From positions 1,550,001-1,614,000 of the forward strand of contig OZ345372.1 of the NCBI GenBank assembly GCA_977006965.1: DNA of 64,000 bases, in the 5' to 3' direction. This DNA comes from Phymatolithon calcareum. Taxonomy: Eukaryota > Rhodophyta > Florideophyceae > Hapalidiales. Both the position numbers and the translations under genes were made by a program. Of the stretch, positions 30,985 to 40,575 are shown in pieces. Numbering within the stretch: the first letter of the stretch is position 1; every line of letters begins with the position of its first letter. Under the pieces are notes generated by a model. That model was not told the DNA's origin. It saw only the letters and a list, made by a program, of their open reading frames with translations, and did no database searches.

Positions 30985-32223
30985 TCAGCTCTGTCGAAGG
31001 AACTCTGAGTCAATGATTTTCCCAGTCTTGAAAAATCTCGCAATTTGCTCCACCATTGCAGTCCCATACCTGCTCCCAGTCTCTGGGGTGATGAAATGGT
31101 CCAAGTTCAAACTTTTCGGGTACACGAATGTCTTCCCAGCTAGTTTGCTTCGACACACCTCCAAAGTATGCGCCACATCGACAAAAGAGTCAACCTCTGC
31201 AATGATACAGAGTGTTTCCGTACTTTCCCTCATAGAGTTTGTAACGACATCACGATTCATAAGAGTGGCGGTCAGGAAGCTCGGCGTAATTAGTCGTCCA
31301 CGGGCTTCTATCATTTTGTTCCCTTCCAGTGGAAACCGGATAGTCGAGAGATCGAGAGCACCGAGCACTAAACGCAGATAAAACAAATCTTCGCTCTTCC
31401 GTTGCATCAGACGTCCAAAGAAAGGGGCGAGTAGCACGGCCTTCGATATCACCTTGGACTGTGCCGCGAGATTCACGACCGCAGCGCCTCCGAACGAGTA
31501 ACCAGCAGCGTGTACAGGACCCGGCAATGCATTTGCCAACTGCAGCTTTTCAAACGGATCAGATTCGAAGGTTTGATGCCCGGAAATGAAATACTCTCTT
31601 ATCTCTTTCTCCATACCAGGCACGATTACCCCAGGCTTAAGAATCTTGAGCGCACGTTCCGCAACAATGTAATCATTTCTTGCGAGGCTTCGTTTGAGCG
31701 AAGCGAAGATTTTCGGTACGACGAGATCTTTCAACGACTTGTGATATAAAGTTTGTTGCACGTTCGTTCCCTGTTGGAACTTGGCAATAACTGGAGCGAT
31801 ATCCGGGTCATTGAGAAGAACCTTACGCATGCGATGGTAGCCCGCACTTTCCCGAAGAACCGTGGAGATCCAGTACTTGGAATCTTGTGCAAAACCGGCA
31901 AGGTTCAACGAAATGACGTTGAACTTATTGGCATGCAGAATTTTTGCTTGGATTGCACTCCATCCTGCATTCAAACCATATCCGTGAAAAAGGAGGACAG
32001 TGCCGTACACCCTTGAACCGGGACGATGAAGATAAAACAAAGGAGTGCTTCCATTGCGAAAGCCCGGCAGACTGGTCACGTATTCCACGTGCTTGTTCAT
32101 TGACATTATCGTTTCACGGTAGGCGATTTTAGACATGATATATTGCGGTGAAGTTTGTGCGAGGGCGCCATGGAGAGAGATCAGGAGAAGGCAAGCGAGA
32201 ATTTGTACCACTAGGCCCTTCAT
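30985..32223 (-). CDS. Secreted alpha/beta hydrolase
   Basis: A 412-residue enzyme of the alpha/beta hydrolase fold, substrate unknown (an esterase or lipase is plausible). I chose the ATG at 32221-32223 because it gives a textbook signal peptide (MKGLVVQILACLLLISLHGA, cleavage near ALAQ); an in-frame ATG 22 codons upstream would bury it. LLFHGYGLNAGW (about 77-88) is the oxyanion-hole HG motif, AGYSFGG (Ser about 243) the nucleophile elbow, AEVDSFVD (Asp about 345) the acid, and LNLDHFI (His about 376) the base. The family has a secreted or endomembrane location here. A MITE ends 90 bp upstream of the start codon, so promoter elements must lie within or beyond it. The frame is intact. Confidence 0.85.
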   Translation of the reverse strand: MKGLVVQILACLLLISLHGALAQTSPQYIMSKIAYRETIMSMNKHVEYVTSLPGFRNGSTPLFYLHRPGSRVYGTVLLFHGYGLNAGWSAIQAKILHANKFNVISLNLAGFAQDSKYWISTVLRESAGYHRMRKVLLNDPDIAPVIAKFQQGTNVQQTLYHKSLKDLVVPKIFASLKRSLARNDYIVAERALKILKPGVIVPGMEKEIREYFISGHQTFESDPFEKLQLANALPGPVHAAGYSFGGAAVVNLAAQSKVISKAVLLAPFFGRLMQRKSEDLFYLRLVLGALDLSTIRFPLEGNKMIEARGRLITPSFLTATLMNRDVVTNSMRESTETLCIIAEVDSFVDVAHTLEVCRSKLAGKTFVYPKSLNLDHFITPETGSRYGTAMVEQIARFFKTGKIIDSEFLRQS

Positions 32224-32313
32224 GTCTGGAATCGTGGTAGAATGGTACGCAAAGCGGATACAGGGACCTTGTCGGGTTGGCCATGGCAATTTTTCAAGAT
32301 AAGGCCTTTTATA

Positions 32314-32711
32314 CAGTCAGACCTCGATAAATGGAACCTCTTTTTTAGAATAACCTCGGTTAGCAGCATAATCGAGTGCTCCACGAATACCGTATCCGCC
32401 TAAATTTAACGAAAATTAAAGGATTCTAGAATATTTGATAGGAGCATTACTTCATGTTCGAGGTCACGGGGCATACCTTAAATTTTGTTATAATTTTGTT
32501 TAGCGTACACGGAGCATATCCTCACTCGTAGAATACTGTAAGTACTTTTCATGTTTATCCTGCCATTGGCATACAGTACAGTAGAATATGGCTACTGTTC
32601 GGCACACGTGTGATCCAAAACTTATGATTCAAAATTCGACTTGAGAATAACCTCGATTTTGAGAATATTGGACCATTCCACATTGCCCATCCATTTATCG
32701 AGGTCTGACTG
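32314..32711. mobile_element. Tc1/mariner (pogo/Tigger-like) MITE with TA duplication
   Basis: The ends are perfect 22-bp inverted repeats beginning CAGTCAGACCTCGATAAATG, flanked by TA at 32312-32313 and 32712-32713. Both the TA duplication and the CAGTCAGACCTCG terminus are typical of pogo/Tigger-group Tc1/mariner elements. Sub-terminal ATAACCTCG motifs are also inverted. The 398-bp interior has no coding capacity, so it is non-autonomous. It sits 90 bp upstream of the hydrolase start codon. Confidence 0.85.
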
Positions 32712-32713
32712 TA

Positions 32714-33310
32714 GTGGCACATACAGCTGCATCGCAAACACGATTTCGACTCAGACAGCAATGGCGCCTACTTTTATATTTGCGGAGCTCTCGAGATGCA
32801 TTGTTGATATCTGGGATGTTGTTGCGGCAATCTTCAGACCCAATACCGTTGTTCGTGATGCCAGGACACGACATAAAGAGATTTTTCATTGGAGACGACT
32901 TCATACTGAGGTTGACCAGCCGGAATTGCTCGCTATCCAGTTTCATCGTCATGATGCATGGTCTGATAGGGTACGATCGTAATAGGAGCTTCGTACTGGC
33001 AACGATGCTACTTATCCTTGCCTCGGTCTTTCTTGTCCCTGCCCTCAGTGTCCATGTCAGTGACGCAGTGATTATGCTCAAAGCCTGATCTACGAGAAGG
33101 TGCTTCAACAGATTTGAATCAAATGGACCCCGAAGACACAAGTTCGGATGCAAATTCAGATGCTACTATTCTTACCGCTGGCTGAAAAATCGGGAACTTC
33201 CATCATGGAAGTTCCTGATTCTTCAATTTTTGAAGTCGATCCAACAGGCCCTACTTTTGCACGTTCCTCGAAAAATGTCTGTTGCTTCGTGCCTCCATAC
33301 TTAGAAGTAC
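32714..33310. other. Spacer between two MITEs
   Basis: About 600 bp with no supported gene. A near-perfect short hairpin (AATCGGGAACTTCCAT and its complement) lies at 33188-33220. Confidence 0.5.
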
Positions 33311-33318
33311 AGTGCGTG

Positions 33319-33645
33319 CAAAGCATTGGAAAAAATAATTGCTATTGTAATTATTTAAATTATTGTTCCAATAATTTATTCCTGAGTCTCGCATATTTAT
33401 TGTATTTATTGAGATCGTCGTGGTTGCGACAATTATTGTATCGGACTCCTCATTTTTTCGATCCGGTTATTCTATCGCGACAGAAAGTAGCAAGAAGGAT
33501 CCAATAATTCGGGGAATAACCAGTTATTTATACCTCGCTGAACTTGAATACAATAATTTATTGCTTCTGCGTTCAACAATAAATTATTTATTCTCGACAC
33601 TTTTCGAGAAAAGAATAAAAATAAATAAATAATTCCAATGCTTTG
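33319..33645. mobile_element. hAT MITE with 8-bp TSD AGTGCGTG, deletion derivative
   Basis: The element is bounded by CAAAGCATTGGAA and its inverse TTCCAATGCTTTG, with AGTGCGTG duplicated at 33311-33318 and 33646-33653. The 327 bp are AT-rich and nearly identical to the two ends of the longer element at 48815-49760. Relative to that copy it lacks two internal blocks that encode the zinc finger and dimerisation domain. It is non-coding. Confidence 0.9.
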
Positions 33646-33653
33646 AGTGCGTG

Positions 33654-34698
33654 CAATCACTATATTGTTGCAAGGGGACATGCAGGAGGCAGAGAAGGCA
33701 CTCGGGAAGCAATAAGTTTCTCCACCAAATCTTTGGTGACGTACCTGGACTAGACGTGAAAGTCGCAGTCAAACTCGCTAACAAAACGATAGAATGGAAG
33801 AAACTTAGGTCGTCGAATCGCTGCTAGCCCCACTAGGGGAAAAGGCAAAATGAATGAATGAGTATTGTTGCATTCATTTTTCAGTTCTTTACAACCTTAA
33901 ACTGAGATGCATGGGGAATTTCAGGCTAATCTTCAGTCGTGTACAGTAGCACGGGAACTAAATCTTCCGAACGCCTTCCGATGCCGACGACGAGGATGCC
34001 GTTTTTGTTCTAAAAGTATTGTACTCCACGTCCGACAAAGTGGACTTGTACTCCTGCCGGGTCATTACCAGCATCGATGGCCACGCCGTCATGTCTCCTC
34101 AACGACTTATCTACGTGATGTTTTGGATGACAACTACAGAGTTTACGCCAAATCTCGTCAGCATGTCGGAAAGACGTCAAGGGTGGTGTGAGCGTCGCGG
34201 CGGAAGACCTCTGTTGCCACTGCGATTGCCGCTTCTAAGCAGAAGCTGTCGGGGCGAAGCAGCGGCGGACCTTGGCGCTCACGAGGGAATACATTGGGAG
34301 CCGGTTATTGCAGTTACCGGGCGTGATTCAAGCTTGGGCGGGGCGAAGCGGGTTTCGAGCGAGGCTCTGGAAGCAACGAGAGAACAGTGGCGAAGGCCAA
34401 ACTGTTCCCTCTGTTTGCAAGCAAAGAGAATGGTGTGCGAAGGAAGATAAAGATATTTCCTTCGCACATCATTCTCTTTTTAGAGGCCCGAAGATAGGAA
34501 CTCAATTTGTAGGAGCACATCATCAGTACATCGTTTACCGAGTTTTGATGTCAGTCGGTGTCAGCAATCAAATTTATCATTTGATCGTGCCTGCGAATGG
34601 GAAACCGGCAATAGGGCACAGCACCTCACCGCACCGCATGCACTCTTCTCTCATTCTCGCACGCGCAACTCTTCCATCTCATTTGCAACCCATCCACA
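33654..34698. other. Spacer upstream of the 34.7-41.2 kb gene cluster
   Basis: No supported gene. A hairpin at 34423-34480 (AGAGAATGGTGTGCGAAGGA pairing with its near-complement) interrupts otherwise unremarkable sequence. The final 80 bp before 34699 are pyrimidine-rich and likely carry the promoter and leader of the next gene. Confidence 0.5.
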
Positions 34699-35673
34699 AT
34701 GGCGCCATCCTCCTCCGTCCCAACCCCACCGTCAATTCCCTCCGCGTCAGATTTCGTTCTCGACGATGATCTCGACGAGGACGGAGACGAGGACATGCTC
34801 GCCTTCCAATCGACGCGCAACGCCGCCGCCGAAGCCGCCGAACTTGCCATGCTCACCCCACCACATCGTCCAAAACCCTCCTCCCCCCAACCTCCACCCA
34901 CCATCCCATTAGCCCCCCAGCCTCCAATTCCCGCGCTCGCCCTCGCGCTCGGTCCAATTGCCGACGTCGAACTCGAAATCACCGGTCTGCCCGTCGGCTG
35001 CACGCGCGCCGACGTCGAACGTCTCTCCGGCCCGGGCACCCTCCGCGCAATTCGTCTAGGCGGTGTCTCAAACGGGGTGTACGGCCCCTCAATAGTCCGC
35101 GTGAGCGCCTCCGGCGCCGCGCACGCACTTTGTGCAAACGCCACGATACGCAATGTCCCCGTGAAGATAGTTGAGCGAGGGCTCGACGCAAAGTTTGCAG
35201 ACGTGATGCGCGACGTCAGCGAGAAGCTGCCGCTTGCCGAAATCGCATCCGCCACCGCGCGCGCGCAGAAGGAGGCGCAGAGCGCGATGGAACTTGCCGC
35301 AGAGAAGTTTGCCGACTGGGATAAGCAGTTTGCACTAAGTGCGCGCGCCGGCGCGGCAGGTGCCGCAGTGGCGGAAGCGGCGAGGAAATTGGATGATGCT
35401 ACGGGTGTCAGTAAGGGGGCGAACGCAGTGGTTAGTGCGGCAAGTGTGGCGGCAAAGGAGGTGGATGAGAACTGGAGGGTGTCCGAACGCGCCAGAGAGG
35501 TTGTTAATGACGCTCTGAGTGACGATAGAATTGCTCCGGCCGCTAGAGCTGTGCTGGGAGCCGTCACGCCGAAGGAACAGAAGCGTCGTAAGAGCTATCA
35601 GCCATCCGCGGAACGGCGTAATCCAGACATCGATGCGGAGGACGGGGATCCCCGCTCCGCTTTAGAATTTTAG
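34699..35673 (+). CDS. RRM protein resembling BPA1/Vip1
   Basis: A 324-residue intron-free protein. The first 80 residues are acidic then proline-rich. Residues about 88-160 fit an RNA-recognition-motif fold: VELEITGLPVGCTRADVERL opens beta1-alpha1, with ALCANATIRNVPVKIVE at the end. The C-terminal part is a long alanine-rich helical region (KFADWDKQFALSARAGAAGA, then ENWRVSERAREVVNDAL) matching the layout of plant BPA1 (binding partner of ACD11) and fungal Vip1 proteins, where an RRM precedes a helical segment with FDEK, VSEK-type repeats. The aromatic RNP residues are weak, so RNA binding is uncertain. The role in those groups involves membrane or stress signalling; nothing here narrows it. 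It is 121 bp upstream of the next gene on the same strand. Confidence 0.6.
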   Translation: MAPSSSVPTPPSIPSASDFVLDDDLDEDGDEDMLAFQSTRNAAAEAAELAMLTPPHRPKPSSPQPPPTIPLAPQPPIPALALALGPIADVELEITGLPVGCTRADVERLSGPGTLRAIRLGGVSNGVYGPSIVRVSASGAAHALCANATIRNVPVKIVERGLDAKFADVMRDVSEKLPLAEIASATARAQKEAQSAMELAAEKFADWDKQFALSARAGAAGAAVAEAARKLDDATGVSKGANAVVSAASVAAKEVDENWRVSERAREVVNDALSDDRIAPAARAVLGAVTPKEQKRRKSYQPSAERRNPDIDAEDGDPRSALEF

Positions 35674-35794
35674 ATTTAATCGCCCGTGGTTTTGTCGCCT
35701 CCACACACACAGCATGTTGTTCCAACTTAAATTACGTGTATGATACTAATTCACCACTGATCTCGCCGCCGACTTCTATTCAACCTCCGTGGAG

Positions 35795-37921
35795 ATGGGC
35801 GGCAGCATGCTGCCGTCTGCATTCGCACCGACAACCCCATGCCGCCTTCCGCGTCGTCCGCTGCGTCGCGCGCGCGTGTGTGTATGCGCTGCACGCAGCC
35901 CGGAAGGAGGACGCGGGGGCAACGGGAAGCGTGACCCGATCGCAGAATGGGTGGCACGCGCCCGGGCAGACGGACGCGATGCTGCCGAAAATGATGTGCC
36001 AGCAGATCTGCCGCCGACACCCAAAGCACGGGCGGATCGTCGCGGCGCGGCCAGTGCGCTCGATGCTGTCGATAGACTCTTTGGCGGCACGGCGGGGCCG
36101 CCGGCGATGGGAGGTGTGCATGCGTCGATGCAACCCAGTACGGTATCGGACCGTGAGCGGTGGTTTGACTCTGTGCGCGACGGCGAGCAGCGTGAGGAGG
36201 ATGATGATTCTCCCGTTGATGTCTCCGCGTTTCCTACCTCGTCTCGGCGTGCGTCGGCGAAACAGCAGAGACGACGGAGGGCAGTCAGCTGGGGGACATC
36301 GGAGACGGATGGCGATGATGGGTTTGAGGAGGCCAACATTGACGAATCGAACTCTGATGTTCCGGAAGTGCCGAAAGCGGGACGGGGTGCATCTGCTCGT
36401 GCTGCACGACGTGGACGGAGCGGTGTGTCGGGGGGTGTGGGAAAATCATCGTCGGAGAAAGGTGGTGGTAGTACGAAAGGTAGTAGGAGTGCGGATGAGT
36501 CGTTTTCGAGATTGCTTGATATTGCACGACGTGGAGGAAGCGGTGCTGCTACTCGCGCGAAGAAGCCGGATTTCGAACCACGGTCGGCGGCGCTGGGAGA
36601 CGTTGAACGTGTGCAACCGACGTCGTCTCAGAGTAATGCGCAGCGAAGGAGTGGTCGTTCCGGTCGTGGGGTCATGGGTGTGGGACGGTTGATCGATTTA
36701 ACACGGCGTGCGCGAGATGGCGATGATGGTATGTTTGATGATGAAGAAGATGAAGTGGAGGAACGGCGACCGCGACAGCGATACATTGCTACGAGAAGGA
36801 TTGGCGGTAGGGAAAGACATATACGCGACGCACCTGCGGAATGGGCGCCGATGTCTGGTGCAGAAATTGGGCGGTTGCGATCCGAGAGTGCACCATTGGA
36901 CGCTGGTCGTCCGCTCGGTGCCGATCCTGTGCGTGATTGCAGGGAATGTTACGGTACCGGCTTGGAGATGTGCACGGTGTGCACCGGGGCTGGGTGGGTG
37001 GATCCGCCGTTGAATGGTGATATGCGACCACTTGTGAAGCGGTTGTGGGAACGACCTAATCTTGTTATTGATCGTGACGGCACGGCGCAATGTCCTTATT
37101 GTGTTGGTATGGGGAAGAGGTTGTGTGCATGCTGTGAGGGCAGTGGGAGTGCATTGCGGAAGGGGTTTGATCCGGCGGATAAGTATAAGGTGTTCGACAT
37201 GTTTCAAGGCGGTATTGAAGGCGGCGATTTGTATGATGAGGATGTCAAATTTGAATATGATGATGAAGAGTGGGAGGAGACGGAGGAGAAGGGAGAGGAG
37301 GAGGAGTATGCGATTTATACGGGCGAGGCAAGCGGATTTGAACTTAGTTTGCCGAGCTTGGAGACAAGTGCGATTGAGCGCGAGACTGATGCGGATGTTA
37401 TTGAGCTGGGACAGGATGAGCAACAGCCGTTTCAGAATGGGTTTTATGAGGAAGATGTCGACTTTGGACGACCGCCGCAAAGAGCACCGATTATGAAAAG
37501 GGTGGAATTGACGAGAAAGAAGTCGAAGAGGGTTGTGACTACTGTGCTGGATGATGAGGATGATGAGGATGAATCGGAGGAGGAAGGAGAAGAGGTTGCA
37601 GACGAAGCATTGGAGGTACGAGCATTGAGAGAAGATGAGGGTGAGGATTTGGATGAAGAGGGTTTGGAAGATGACGATTTGGGTGGTGATGAAATCGAAA
37701 ATGTGGAGCAAGGGTTGGAGCTGGTTGACGGTCTTGAGGAAGAAGATGATGAGATAATGGATGGGGTTGATGACTTGGAGGATGAGGAAGAAGACGACGA
37801 GTTGGACGACCCATTGTACGAGGATGATGATGATGAGGAGGAGGAGGAGGAGCTAGATGACAATGGAGAACGTACTGAAGATGGTCGATTGGTCGATATC
37901 GAGCGAAATGTGCTGTATTAG
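35795..37921 (+). CDS. DnaJ-type zinc-finger protein with acidic tail, probably plastid-targeted
   Basis: A 708-residue protein starting at the ATG at 35795; the in-frame GTG two codons earlier is not needed. Four CxxCxGxG motifs typical of the DnaJ/HSP40 cysteine-rich domain stand at residues about 382 (CRECYGTG), 393 (CTVCTGAG), 433 (CPYCVGMG) and 444 (CACCEGSG), enough to bind two zinc ions. There is no J domain and no HPD motif, so it is not a classic J protein; plant plastids contain several such zinc-finger-only proteins (BSD2, ORANGE families). The first 60 residues are Arg/Ala/Pro rich and poor in acids, consistent with a transit peptide. The middle is disordered and Arg/Ser rich. The last 220 residues contain extreme Asp/Glu runs, an unusual addition. 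Confidence 0.6.
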   Translation: MGGSMLPSAFAPTTPCRLPRRPLRRARVCVCAARSPEGGRGGNGKRDPIAEWVARARADGRDAAENDVPADLPPTPKARADRRGAASALDAVDRLFGGTAGPPAMGGVHASMQPSTVSDRERWFDSVRDGEQREEDDDSPVDVSAFPTSSRRASAKQQRRRRAVSWGTSETDGDDGFEEANIDESNSDVPEVPKAGRGASARAARRGRSGVSGGVGKSSSEKGGGSTKGSRSADESFSRLLDIARRGGSGAATRAKKPDFEPRSAALGDVERVQPTSSQSNAQRRSGRSGRGVMGVGRLIDLTRRARDGDDGMFDDEEDEVEERRPRQRYIATRRIGGRERHIRDAPAEWAPMSGAEIGRLRSESAPLDAGRPLGADPVRDCRECYGTGLEMCTVCTGAGWVDPPLNGDMRPLVKRLWERPNLVIDRDGTAQCPYCVGMGKRLCACCEGSGSALRKGFDPADKYKVFDMFQGGIEGGDLYDEDVKFEYDDEEWEETEEKGEEEEYAIYTGEASGFELSLPSLETSAIERETDADVIELGQDEQQPFQNGFYEEDVDFGRPPQRAPIMKRVELTRKKSKRVVTTVLDDEDDEDESEEEGEEVADEALEVRALREDEGEDLDEEGLEDDDLGGDEIENVEQGLELVDGLEEEDDEIMDGVDDLEDEEEDDELDDPLYEDDDDEEEEEELDDNGERTEDGRLVDIERNVLY

Positions 37922-38794
37922 GTTGCAATTATATCTCTGCTAACTTCGCTTGGTCGCATTTTTAGGAAGGAAGTGGGCACCAGCCTGCTTTGTATTTTTC
38001 GAAGTGAACCAATATATCTAATTGCATGTGGAGTTTTGTCTCCTTCCATTGCTCTATGAAGGCTACGGGGCTCCTGTACGCAGAACATGTTCTTGTTGGA
38101 AATTTCCGCTTCGGATGATCGCACTCACTCGCTGTTGAATGGTCTTACTTTTGACCGTTTTCAAAGATTTGCGATATTGACAAATAGTTCTGGCACTGAC
38201 GTTTCAGTATCTCTGCAAGTGAGTAGTTGGTCTGTATGTTAATTGTGCAGGACAACTTCGAAATATAAAATGGGAATAGAAGAGAATCACCGGACACCAA
38301 GAGTAGTAGCAAATCGAGACTGCTGCCCAAATGAATTTGTTACTCGAGGGAAAGGAGAAACATCCTTGTGGTGTGCCATTCTGTAGTTCGTAGGGTATAA
38401 ATAAAATTTAACGTCACTAAAAGTAAGTTCCAGTTCTACAACCCCACTGTCTGTTACGCAAGTGGTCACGAAAGCCATGCATTCTGTAAACTTTAAGAAG
38501 CTCTGGGCCATATCGGCAAGTATCTTCTGGCATAGGCGACTTTTGAGGTTGCGTTGCCGGAGTACTGGAAGAAAGTGCTTCTTTCTCGTGGACGGTGTAC
38601 GAATGAAGATGTTTGTTCGGCAGAGCTTTCCGGCAAAGAGCACGCTGAACTAAACCCGAACAAGCTCTTGAAATATGCTTAAACTCATTGCGTGCTGCGG
38701 TGGCCTCGGATAATTGCGCCTGCTGCTGATACATCCCTCTTTCTTCCACAGGCGCTTTGTTAGAAGGCCCGATTGTGGCTGACAAAATTCGAAA
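37922..38794. other. Intergenic, convergent 3' ends
   Basis: About 870 bp between the stop of the zinc-finger gene and the stop of the apyrase gene. I see no gene or mobile-element ends here. Confidence 0.5.
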
Positions 38795-40153
38795 CTACTT
38801 GTCCGCACTGATGTTGCTCATTTCATCGAACATGGCACCAAGCGACCAACCAAGTTCATATCCGTCAATTTTGTCGCGCACCTGAAGAATAGTCCCCGCC
38901 TTCTCCGTAATCCCATGCCCATATTCCAAATGCGTCACAATATACGCAAGATCAAAGCAGAGATCGGTTGCAACACCGTTTCGTACTTTCGGGTAAGCTC
39001 GTCGTACATCTTCCACTGACATTTTGCAAATTTCCTCACCCTTCTCGATGATTTGCTTCACAGTCATTGGACTCGGTATGCCAAGTGCGACAGTCCGCTC
39101 AAGATAAAACGCAATAGCCACATACTCACGAATCGGCTCTGGTCGCACCGCACCATTATACGCACATGCCGCACACTGGCACGTCTGTTGCACAGGATCG
39201 ACAAGAAACTTTCTAATTGACGCACGACATTTTGCAAAATCGCCGTCACCCTTCACGGCAACACTCTTCCCTTGCGGGTCAAACGGGATCTTAACATCAA
39301 CGGCCGGACCGGTGTTCACGCACGGATTCTTCGCGAGATAATCAGCCCGTTCGAATCTGGTAAAGGCTAATTCACGAGCCTTCTGCAATCCGAATCCGAG
39401 CTCGCTCTTCGTGTAAAGCGCCACTTTGTCACCGCTGAATGACTTTGTCAACGTCTTAGCGTCACACTTACCGCCCACTGGAGCGGTCCGCGGAACAAAA
39501 GCGACCTGCGCGGAGCCACCGCCCATCTCAAGGGTGCCCACAGTGGACTTTGCCGCACGTCCCAGAAGATAATTTACGGTGATCCACGAGTACACACCCT
39601 CGTCATTACCTCCGAGAATGGACGCTGCAGTGGGACCATTAAAGCGAAACCCAGAAGCCCCAAGATATTTCCGCACTTCGTTCAAAATTGCTTCCGCCTT
39701 CTCCTCGCCTGTCAGTCGCAGTCCCGCCGTCGCACGCAGGAACACCGGCGTCGAAGCACGCTTTTCCGCCGGCACCACCGCCCGCGCTCGCTCCAGCAGC
39801 GGTTCAAGGGAACGTGCTGCACTGGCGGGGTCATCCTTGTAGGCAGACAGGCCTGGCTTGACGGGGTAGAAATCCTCCGAGGCGAGCTTCAGAGCGCCGT
39901 CGACATCCTTGTGGAAGGCGAATGTGTGCATGCGGGACCCTGTGCTGCCCGCGTCGATCATCAGTCCGTAAGAGATATCTACGGGTGCACGGATGAACAT
40001 GTGCGCGCAGTATAACAGACCTACGCAGGTCAGACATAAGGCTGCATATTTGATGGTGCTTCTTCGCGAAGCGGTCCGAGGGGTTATTGAGCTGTGCACT
40101 ACCATGTTTTTGGGTTTCAGGCTCAGGGAATGGGATGAATGGAAGCGCCGCAT
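38795..40153 (-). CDS. GDA1/CD39 nucleoside phosphatase (apyrase, probably Golgi GDPase)
   Basis: Hydrolyses nucleoside di- or triphosphates; in the Golgi such enzymes remove GDP or UDP left by glycosyltransferases so sugar-nucleotide import can continue. The 452-residue single-exon protein has a short basic N-terminus and one membrane segment (about residues 36-53), making it a type II protein with a lumenal catalytic domain. Apyrase conserved regions are present in order: MIDAGSTGSR (65-74), LRATAGLRL (139-147), GNDEGVYSWITVNYLLG (182-198, with the catalytic-base Glu at 185), and LEMGGGSAQ (208-216). The length matches Golgi GDPases and plant apyrases. Conserved cysteines follow in the C-terminal half. 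It is divergent from the SNARE gene. Substrate preference cannot be read from sequence. Confidence 0.92.
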   Translation of the reverse strand: MRRFHSSHSLSLKPKNMVVHSSITPRTASRRSTIKYAALCLTCVGLLYCAHMFIRAPVDISYGLMIDAGSTGSRMHTFAFHKDVDGALKLASEDFYPVKPGLSAYKDDPASAARSLEPLLERARAVVPAEKRASTPVFLRATAGLRLTGEEKAEAILNEVRKYLGASGFRFNGPTAASILGGNDEGVYSWITVNYLLGRAAKSTVGTLEMGGGSAQVAFVPRTAPVGGKCDAKTLTKSFSGDKVALYTKSELGFGLQKARELAFTRFERADYLAKNPCVNTGPAVDVKIPFDPQGKSVAVKGDGDFAKCRASIRKFLVDPVQQTCQCAACAYNGAVRPEPIREYVAIAFYLERTVALGIPSPMTVKQIIEKGEEICKMSVEDVRRAYPKVRNGVATDLCFDLAYIVTHLEYGHGITEKAGTILQVRDKIDGYELGWSLGAMFDEMSNISADK

Positions 40154-40575
40154 TTTGCAAGGCGCGTTTTAAAGCGCGCCTTCAAGCCGGTCGCAATGCG
40201 AGCGGATGTCACATTACTGTAGTGAGTGCGCAATGCCCCGACCGCGGGAAATGCATGAGCACCGCATGTGGTCGTATCCTTTGTTGTGGTAGGGTGTTTT
40301 TCACTTGTTTTTATGACCACAGCAATGTAGTCTACGGCCGCTGACAGAATGAAGCCACGTGGCGAAATTGATCACTGTCCGCTTTTCACACAATTCTCTC
40401 ATACGTTTCCATTTGGTCCAAGTGTATAGCTGACATTGGCTGAAAAAACATGGACACACAGGTCCACATAAGTGCTATTCATGCGCAAGCATGTGCACGC
40501 GCTAACCGGGATAGCAAAGAGCCCCTGCGCTAACTCTCTCCCGGAGTGTCTGCCAGGCTCTCCCCCGCCCCCGTG
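40154..40575. promoter_or_regulatory. Divergent promoter between apyrase and SNARE genes
   Basis: A 422-bp gap between two divergent start codons. Since both products act in the Golgi or endosomal system, co-regulation from this region is an attractive inference. A GCACCGCATGTGGTCG stretch near 40259 and a CACGTGG near 40353 are candidate bHLH/bZIP sites; no TATA box stands out. Confidence 0.3.

Noticed and set aside
34626-35567. Minus-strand 313-codon frame rich in Ala and Ser
   Set aside because: It mirrors the alanine-rich BPA1-like gene on the plus strand, which has the recognisable domain order and GC-biased codons.
37444-37863. Minus-strand frame encoding long serine runs
   Set aside because: It is the complement of the Asp/Glu codon runs of the zinc-finger protein on the plus strand and has no independent support.
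40546-40575. Upstream GTG start for the SNARE
   Set aside because: The ATG at 40576 gives the family-typical opening DPF two residues after ASG.
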